From Hemicentrotus pulcherrimus (taxonomy: Eukaryota > Echinodermata > Echinoidea > Camarodonta > Strongylocentrotidae), in assembly GCA_003118195.1 (NCBI GenBank), contig BEXV01002845.1:17040-30495 (forward strand): a stretch of DNA of 13,456 nucleotides, written 5' to 3'. Made by a program: the position numbers and the translations under genes. The notes under the pieces were generated by a model. The model saw only the letters and a program-made list of their open reading frames with translations. It searched no databases and was not told the DNA's origin. Numbering within the stretch: the stretch's first letter is position 1; each line of letters starts with the position of its first letter. This document shows, in pieces, positions 8,206 through 13,456 of the stretch.

Positions 8206-8231
8206 TTTTTTTTTTGGCGGGGGGGGGGGGN
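8206..8231. repeat. Poly-T / poly-G run ending in N
   Basis: Ten T, then ggcggggg extending into a G run that ends at an N (8231). The N marks an assembly or base-calling uncertainty at this homopolymer. Confidence 0.9.
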
Positions 8232-8310
8232 GTGAGGATACTAAATGATATCTAAAATTCCGTTCAGAAATTTGAAATTCCCCACGTAGCCCTAAAAAAA
8301 AAAAAGTAAT

Positions 8311-8353
8311 GAAATTCGGGTGAGAAATCACGAAGAAGAAGCATTTTGAAATT
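8311..8353 (+). repeat. Repeat core related to the foldback element
   Basis: This segment (cgggtgagaaatcacgaag, then cattttgaaat) resembles 8635-8675 in the left foldback arm (cgggcaagaaataaggaag, then cattttgaaat) and its inverted copy near 8975-9017. It is probably a fragment of a related dispersed repeat. An A run (8294-8305) stands just before it. Confidence 0.55.
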
Positions 8354-8485
8354 GTGGACGGACAACGGACAGCAATATATTAAAGCTCTACGGCCCTATT
8401 CTGGCCGGATGAGATTAAAAAAAAAGAAAACAAGAAGTGAATTAAGATAATGGTACCACTACTTGCTGTGCAGGAGTGCCAATAA

Positions 8486-8500
8486 ACACACACACACACA
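8486..8500. repeat. Short (CA)n microsatellite
   Basis: About seven CA units within otherwise AT-rich sequence between the repeat core at 8311 and the foldback. No gene is seen in 8354-8558. Confidence 0.85.
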
Positions 8501-8558
8501 TTTACAACACTTGCCAATAAATTAATACTACGTGGCTATGACCAAATGTTTTTTTATG

Positions 8559-9092
8559 AAACCAAAACCTTGATACTAAGTTACTTTTATTGTAAAGTTT
8601 AAGATATTAAAAAAATATTAGTGAAAATTTGAACAAAATCGGGCAAGAAATAAGGAAGTGAGAACATTTTGAAATGACTAGTCACTAGAGGGCGGTATTC
8701 AGTTTGATGACATCATCTGTAAACAACTCTCCATGCCTTTTGTACATAAAATTTCATGTTTTGCCTTCTTTCTTGTGATTGAGATAATCTACTCCCCTGA
8801 AAGCAAGATATAGAATGCAAAATGATATTCTACTTCACATGTTATGAAGTCGGATCAAGAACACAAATAAATACGAAGAAAACAAACAAATTGTGAAATT
8901 TTATGCACAAAAGGCATGGAGAGTTGTTTACAGATGATGTCATCAAATTGAATAGCGCCCTCTAGTGACTAGTCATTTCAAAATGCTCTCACTTCCTTAT
9001 TCCTTGACCGATTTTGTTCAAATTTTCACTGATATTGTTTAAATATCTTAAACTTTACAATAAAAGTAAATTAATATCAAGGTTTTGGTTTC
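8559..9092. mobile_element. Foldback element with ~198-bp arms
   Basis: The left arm 8559-8756 and right arm 8894-9092 are reverse complements with only scattered differences, by eye roughly nine in ten bases paired. The outer ends read gaaaccaaaaccttgata and its complement. Inner landmarks are gatgacatcatctgtaaaca and tgactagtcactagaggg on the left, with their complements on the right. A ~137-bp unpaired spacer lies between. No protein frame is present. The layout fits a foldback-type or long-TIR non-autonomous transposon. No clear target duplication is visible. Confidence 0.85.
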
Positions 9093-9534
9093 CTTTAAAG
9101 AAAACTTAGGTGATTCTCACAAATTAAAATGGCGGCCATAACCGTGAAACGATGTTGTTATATTTTCCTAGCCCTTCACCTTCGATGGTTATGTTTACCA
9201 GCTGATGAAATGAATACATTTTTAATCAGTGCATGTCGCCCCTTTTAGGACATTATGCTTGTTTTTTTTTTTCTCTCTTTTTTTTCTTTTCCTCAAATAT
9301 TTTTTGGTAAAAGTTTTTGTTTAACTTTTTTTGTCAGCTTTCTTCTCACCCTCTTTGTAATTGTTTTGTCTGGACAAAATGGACCCCTCCCCAATTAAGA
9401 TTCAAACCAAGGCTGTCTTATATAGCAAATATTGACTGGCAGGTGGTATACTATAACATTCTTCGGACCTGAAGGAAGTTATAATTTCCCACCACTTGGT
9501 AAAATATATCTCCCCTCATCAGTCCAAAGCGTGC
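9093..9534. other. Spacer upstream of the GPCR
   Basis: AT-rich, with T-rich runs at about 9262-9345. The palindrome atggcggccat lies at 9129-9139. No gene is recognised. Confidence 0.4.
9126..9136 (+). promoter_or_regulatory. YY1-like motif (AAAATGGCGGC)
   Basis: The 11 bases match the well-known YY1 core AANATGGCGGC. It lies about 530 bp upstream of the GPCR frame. A single match is expected by chance now and then, so function is only a possibility. Confidence 0.25.
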
Positions 9535-9541
9535 TATATAA
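9535..9541 (+). promoter_or_regulatory. TATA-like box (tatataa)
   Basis: A perfect TATAWAA match about 128 bp before the receptor ATG. In AT-rich DNA such matches are common. If used, the transcript would contain an upstream ATG at 9598 whose frame overlaps the receptor start. Confidence 0.25.
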
Positions 9542-9640
9542 CACCCCGTGCCGGCCAATATCTGTATAATATATATCTATATTAAGACATACACAATGTA
9601 CCCAGAAATACATATCAGATATTGTAAATATTTATTTGTT

Positions 9641-9653
9641 CCCTTTTCTCTAG
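9641..9653 (+). other. Probable 3' splice acceptor of the GPCR exon
   Basis: The pyrimidine-rich cccttttctctag ends in AG immediately before the receptor frame. The frame is open from 9654 (GTA CCG AAG AGC ACG ATG) and closed by this TAG on its left. This fits an exon starting in phase 0, with the extracellular N-terminus encoded upstream outside the recognised sequence. Confidence 0.5.
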
Positions 9654-10917
9654 GTACCGAAGAGCACGATGTATATTTTGGTGGTATTGTTGATTATTTA
9701 CGGATCTATGTTCTTCATTGGAGTCCCAACGAACGGGTTTCTGATATGGGTCTACTACAAGATATCAAAGAAACGGGCACTCAAGGGATTTACGTCCACA
9801 GATCTCCTGCTCTTGGGGTTGGCCGTCATCGACTTCATCGCTTGTCTAGCGGCGCCTCTTCAGGTTGGTTTCGCGGGAATTCGATACGACTGGGTGTGCA
9901 AGTTCAGCTTCTTCATGAGTCGGGTGACATGTCTCGCAACTCTCTTTATGACCGTTGCCCTAGCTGTATATCGCCATGATATTGTGGTGCGTCGTAAGGA
10001 TTGGCCACGAAGCCCCAGTATCTTGGGAATCGTTTTGACCATGTGTCTTGCCCTCGCTTTGCTAACGCACGGTCCTGTGCTTGTCTATGCAAAACAAATT
10101 GACAGGGGATGTTCCCCTTTTGGATTCCAAACCAGAGAGCTATGGGTCTACCGGGTGTTTGTCGTTGGCATTTTCATCTATTCATCGTCTATTCATCGTC
10201 TTAGCTCTTTATAGTAGAATTCTTTGGTTTTTAAGAAAAACGCGTTCCAGATGCATCCGTCCCCTGGAATCCCAAATTGCTACCGATCAGACACCACACT
10301 GTAGCGTACACGGGACCACCACTGCAGAGACTGGATCGAATTCGCGAAATCTCAAGGAGCCGTCCATGAAATTTACTAAGAAATTCGATGTCACTGGTGA
10401 AGAACTATCTAGAGACAATACAAACATTGACGAATGCAGGATGGAAACTGCCAACACCGAATGCTTATCCTTCAAATGCGAAGCAAATGGCCACGAAGAA
10501 GTAGAAGCAGAGGTGGTTGTGTCTGCATTCACCAATATCCCAACTGTCTCCGGCACGGATCATGCCTCACGTAAACAGATCGGAGAGGGCGCCGTACACA
10601 TGCCGCAAAGGCGTCCAGGCCAAAAAATAAAGCCGAATGATCACCTCAAGGCGACAAAGATGATCCTAATTATGACCCTTATCATCTACTCTGCATGGGT
10701 CCCGTACATGTTAACCCTAATATTTGGTCCTCAGGTCCAAGACTTCCTCAGGAGAAATGACCAGCCATTGGCTGTAGGATTACTGACTCTTCTCGTCCGA
10801 CTGCGGGATTTCGTACACGTTGTCAACCTCTTCGTCTATGTCGCAGCTAACGGAAGATTCAGGAAGAATTGTAAGGAGATTCTAGGTACAACTGCTGTAG
10901 CAAGGTGTCTGAGATAA
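9654..10917 (+). CDS. Class A (rhodopsin-like) G protein-coupled receptor, frame broken in TM5
   Basis: Seven-transmembrane cell-surface receptor; the ligand is unknown. Residues are counted from the ATG at 9669. TM1 is 2-30 with GVPTNG (N22, position 1.50). TM2 is about 42-66 with LAVID (D55, position 2.50). The disulfide cysteines are C77 (after YDW) and C148. TM3 ends in VYRHD (R102) in place of DRY. TM4 is about 117-140 and lacks the usual Trp. TM5 starts near 157, where the frame shifts by one register between 10187 and 10192. Reading resumes as FIVLALYSRILWFLRK. A long loop of about 135 residues follows (10225-10640). Then come TM6 with IIYSAWVPY (the CWxP region) and TM7 ending NLFVYVAANGRFRK, with Leu for Pro in NPxxY. 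The stop is TAA at 10915. Total is about 414 residues, normal for the class. It resembles orphan melatonin-like receptors expanded in invertebrates; the subfamily is not assigned. Confidence 0.85.
10177..10198 (+). repeat. 11-bp tandem repeat at the GPCR frameshift
   Basis: Two exact copies of tctattcatcg (10177-10187 and 10188-10198) sit inside TM5, exactly where the receptor frame changes. Three copies, zero copies, or loss of one base would bring both halves into one frame. Two copies do not. Confidence 0.9.
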
Positions 10918-11989
10918 AAAACGTATGTGAGGACCAATAGCGACCTTCAATTATCCTTATTATGTATAGTTCGAGCGTTGCATTTATAGCGGCAATAACA
11001 CACCTCGTTTGATTGTACTATGAGCAAAAAGGAAATGACTCACGAATTATAAAAATTCCTCTTTTTTAAGAAAAGTTTATTTTGGTCATTTATATTTCAT
11101 TTTAATATCACAGCCCCCCCCCCCCCCCNCCCCCCCCCCCCCGAAAAAGAGGGAAACGACATTGGGAAACTTAGATGTCTTCGAATAATCTAATAATCTA
11201 ACAATAGTTCTGCAAACTCGAGGTGTTTATTATGATATAACAACACCTGCATGGTGGCACATGGTGCATTTGCGGCCCCCTAAGGCATTACTCAGACAAA
11301 ATCCACTAAATTCTACTTTAATAAGGTTATACGTGATTTTAACGAAAAAACTTGTCCTGACTGAACAATTAAAAAAGAGAGCTACGCATCAGATACGCCT
11401 TTTAGAATACGGCTGTAAATATTGAAGGCAAAGGATAGGAAACACTTTTTGTATACGTGAATGCTGGTGGAACTGCACATTCATAGACTTTGGAGTGGAC
11501 TTCTGTATGTCGTATATAATTTTGTATTCGTATTTGCATGTGTATGTATAGCTCCATGAGCTTCATGTCTGGTGGTATCGACCTGGTGTACTTTGACGTC
11601 TTTTGGCATGTTTACACATGTGAAGCCAACCACAAGAGGGCAATACATATCACACGCGAAATTTAAATAATAGGTCACACTTTTTGACAGACGTCGAAAA
11701 TGGTAAGCTTTCCGATTTGTTCGTGTTATCATTGGTTTGAATCAATCACATCCTTGGAATGTTATATAATCTGATTTTTCGATAAATTAAGATTCTTATG
11801 ACGTATGATATATGTTGATCTGGATGTTTTGTAATGTGCAAGCAAAGAAAATATCCGCGAACTTAAGTCACCCCTTTAAAACCTTACCTGTCTGTGACGT
11901 TGTTGAGATTTATGGCCATTATTCTGTTCATTTCCGCCCATTGGTATTGTAGATGTACCTGATTTGTACCTGATTTGCTTTACACCATC
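10918..11989. other. Region downstream of the GPCR, no second gene seen
   Basis: AT-rich, with a 29-base C run containing an N (11114-11142). No AATAAA follows the receptor stop until 11990. A minus-strand frame at 11481-11732 has no convincing features. Part of this may be receptor 3' UTR. Confidence 0.4.
11114..11142. repeat. Poly-C run containing N
   Basis: Twenty-eight C with an N at 11129, followed by gaaaaaga. Likely an unresolved homopolymer. Confidence 0.9.
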
Positions 11990-11995
11990 AATAAA
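11990..11995 (+). terminator. AATAAA polyadenylation-like signal
   Basis: The first canonical AATAAA on the plus strand after the receptor stop, about 1.07 kb downstream. It could serve the receptor transcript but could equally be chance in AT-rich sequence. Confidence 0.25.
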
Positions 11996-12049
11996 GTAAT
12001 GGGGATCACTGGATTGGACTAAATGGTACCGAAATCGATGTTTTAATGT

Positions 12050-12172
12050 TTATTCTAGAGTTAAATGAGTATTTTCATAATTTTTGAGGCCGAATACCGG
12101 CAAGAAGGCAGATTGGCCGACATCTAGCCAACATAGTAATGTTAATATGATGAGTATGATTGCCGTGTACAT
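12050..12172 (-). CDS. Possible tiny secreted peptide (40 aa)
   Basis: From ATG at 12172 the frame reads MYTAIILIILTLLCWLDVGQ, a good signal-peptide-like hydrophobic start. Then comes SAFLPVFGLKNYENTHLTLE and a stop. The longer reading from 12247 adds an unlikely Tyr/Lys-rich leader. No dibasic-plus-Gly amidation sites or cysteine pattern follow. It could be the first exon of a secreted protein or chance; Kozak context is ordinary. Confidence 0.25.
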   Translation of the reverse strand: MYTAIILIILTLLCWLDVGQSAFLPVFGLKNYENTHLTLE

Positions 12173-13010
12173 GGAGGCTTTATTATATTTGTATTTAATT
12201 ATCAGATAGTTATCAATATGTATGTTTGTAACTGCAACAGTATACACAACATGGACATGAATCTTGAAATTGTTACCGTACCATTAATTATTCATTAAAT
12301 GGTGCAACACAGGATAAAATGTCTTTTCATTGAATATTGTATTACAGATATGTCAGTTCAGATATTCACAGTCACTGTAGTATTAGAAAATAAGCTTTAA
12401 AAGTGGTGTACATATTTCTTTTATTTATTACTTTTGTCCAAGTCATAAGTTTATTCTTTGTAACTAATATATCATTAGCTACGCTTAAATGAGGTGTACT
12501 TCGGGCCGCTGGACAGTTTGACTAATTCCTTGCGGGTATACCTAAAGGTCTAATCGATTCCAATCTGATTTTGTGACAATAAGTTTTACGATAGTTTATA
12601 CATATAAACACTTTTATTCACTTGTGAGATATTAAATATTAATGCTACTGCTTACTATCCAATGGAGGACTGAAAATGGTATTGGTAAATAGAAAATGTC
12701 TTATTTTACTATCCACTTTTACTCTATAGGCTAAATCTATACTGCGTGACCTTAAAATTAAACCCGACTTTCTGGAAGAGGTTTCTAGTAGTTTAAGAAT
12801 ATATGTTTATTTAGCAGTTGTAAGTCATATGTATATTTAATATTTGTTAATTAAATATTAGTATTCAATATTTTTGTTCTATACTTGTCTCCTAATTATA
12901 TTTCTTCATAATAATGAACAAAGTAAATACGCTCTAACGCTATTTTACTGACGCTCTGACGCTTATTGCCATGACAAGTGGGAATATTCTTGGTTGCTTT
13001 ATAAGTCATA
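12173..13010. other. Unassigned AT-rich stretch
   Basis: No gene is seen. Short AT palindromes occur, for example taatattt-gttaatt-aaatatta near 12838-12860. Two gacgctctgacgc-type short repeats lie near 12950-12962. Confidence 0.4.
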
Positions 13011-13425
13011 GTTTCAAGTTCAAGTTTATTTATTTTCACTTTATCAACAATTAAAAATTTGAACATAATGAACAATGGTAATTATCATAACTTAACATAC
13101 AATATATAAAACATAATGTACATGATAATAATTATAACAGATAATACATTCATATAAATCAATCAATAAAGTGGGAATCTACTAAAAAGCAATGCTTGTA
13201 GCATGTAGATCCCAGTTCATAGGTTTGTGTATAAAAAAGGGTTTTTGAATTAACATAGTTACAAAAGCATATGATTACACGAGGGTTATCTTTAAGTGAA
13301 CATTTTACTGAACATATCGTAAACAATTGAAAAAAGGAAGAGTTCTGTGCTTTGCTCAACATAAACAAATATATATATATACATATACATTAAATAAAAA
13401 TGATCAGTGAGGAAAGCATAATGAT
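13011..13425 (-). mobile_element. Minus-strand 3' end of a LINE/SINE-like repeat
   Basis: In reverse complement the right part of the window ends in gaaaataaataaacttgaac and ttgaaac units (13011-13040). This is the same AATAAA plus short-repeat tail design as the elements at 4022 and 4911. The short minus-strand frame at 13159-13368 is not recognised as RT. Assignment rests on the tail and the dispersed-repeat look, so it is tentative. Confidence 0.45.
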
Positions 13426-13456
13426 TTTTTTTTTGTTTTTTTTTTGTTGGGGGGGG
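13426..13456. repeat. Poly-T / poly-G run at window edge
   Basis: T-rich runs followed by ttgggggggg up to the last base. Like the runs at 8206 and 11114, it may mark an assembly gap edge. Confidence 0.7.

Noticed and set aside
9548..9979. 143-codon plus-strand frame overlapping the GPCR start
   Set aside because: It runs out of frame with the receptor, whose TM1-TM3 motifs are clear; the overlap part has no features.
9860..10042. Minus-strand frame antisense to the GPCR
   Set aside because: Shadow of the receptor coding sequence; basic, featureless.
10187..10204. GT...AG pair as an intron to explain the TM5 frameshift
   Set aside because: It would be an 18-bp intron, too short for splicing.
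10287..10556. Minus-strand 89-codon frame opposite the third intracellular loop
   Set aside because: Antisense shadow; no signal or domain seen.
11481..11732. 83-codon minus-strand frame
   Set aside because: Mixed composition with His/Thr-rich CA-type repeats and no recognisable feature.

Overview
The window looks like AT-rich, repeat-dense animal DNA, probably from a marine invertebrate deuterostome such as an echinoderm; the exact taxon is inference. The reasons are a class A GPCR with an intron-style 3' splice site, decayed LINE (non-LTR) reverse transcriptases, several short inverted-repeat elements, many GA/CA/poly-C tracts, and no bacterial gene organisation. Single N bases inside homopolymers at 8231 and 11129 point to a draft assembly.

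Layout. 1-1770 holds a 38-bp tandem duplication, GA/TC microsatellites and, on the minus strand, a possible first exon encoding a signal peptide (1312-1447). 1771-3620 is a decayed LINE reverse transcriptase on the plus strand. It is split by a ~645-bp insertion (2110-2754) whose ends form imperfect inverted repeats, and the RT frame resumes in register after it. 3748-5159 is a pair of long inverted repeats enclosing a second, 5'-truncated LINE (RT C-terminal part 4149-4649, 3' tail to 4936). 5584-6125 is a ~540-bp MITE-like element with near-identical ends and TTAA at both borders. 6621-6667 is an almost perfect palindrome, and 6952-7164 is another inverted repeat.

On the minus strand, 7704-7982 is an uninterrupted exon-like frame of ~92 residues that I cannot name with confidence. 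8559-9092 is a foldback element with ~198-bp arms.

The only clear host gene is a rhodopsin-like GPCR (9654-10917, plus). All seven membrane segments can be read, but the frame breaks inside TM5 at an 11-bp tandem repeat, so it is a pseudogene, a polymorphic allele or a sequence error. The rest (10918-13010) is mostly unassigned AT-rich DNA with one possible tiny secreted peptide (12050-12172, minus). A minus-strand LINE/SINE-like 3' end runs from about 13011 to the window edge.

The genes do not form a pathway. The window is a receptor locus embedded in layered transposon debris. I found no convincing wholly new system. The most interesting items are the nested insertion in the LINE, the frame-broken receptor with atypical motifs, the long foldbacks, and the two or three orphan exon-like frames.
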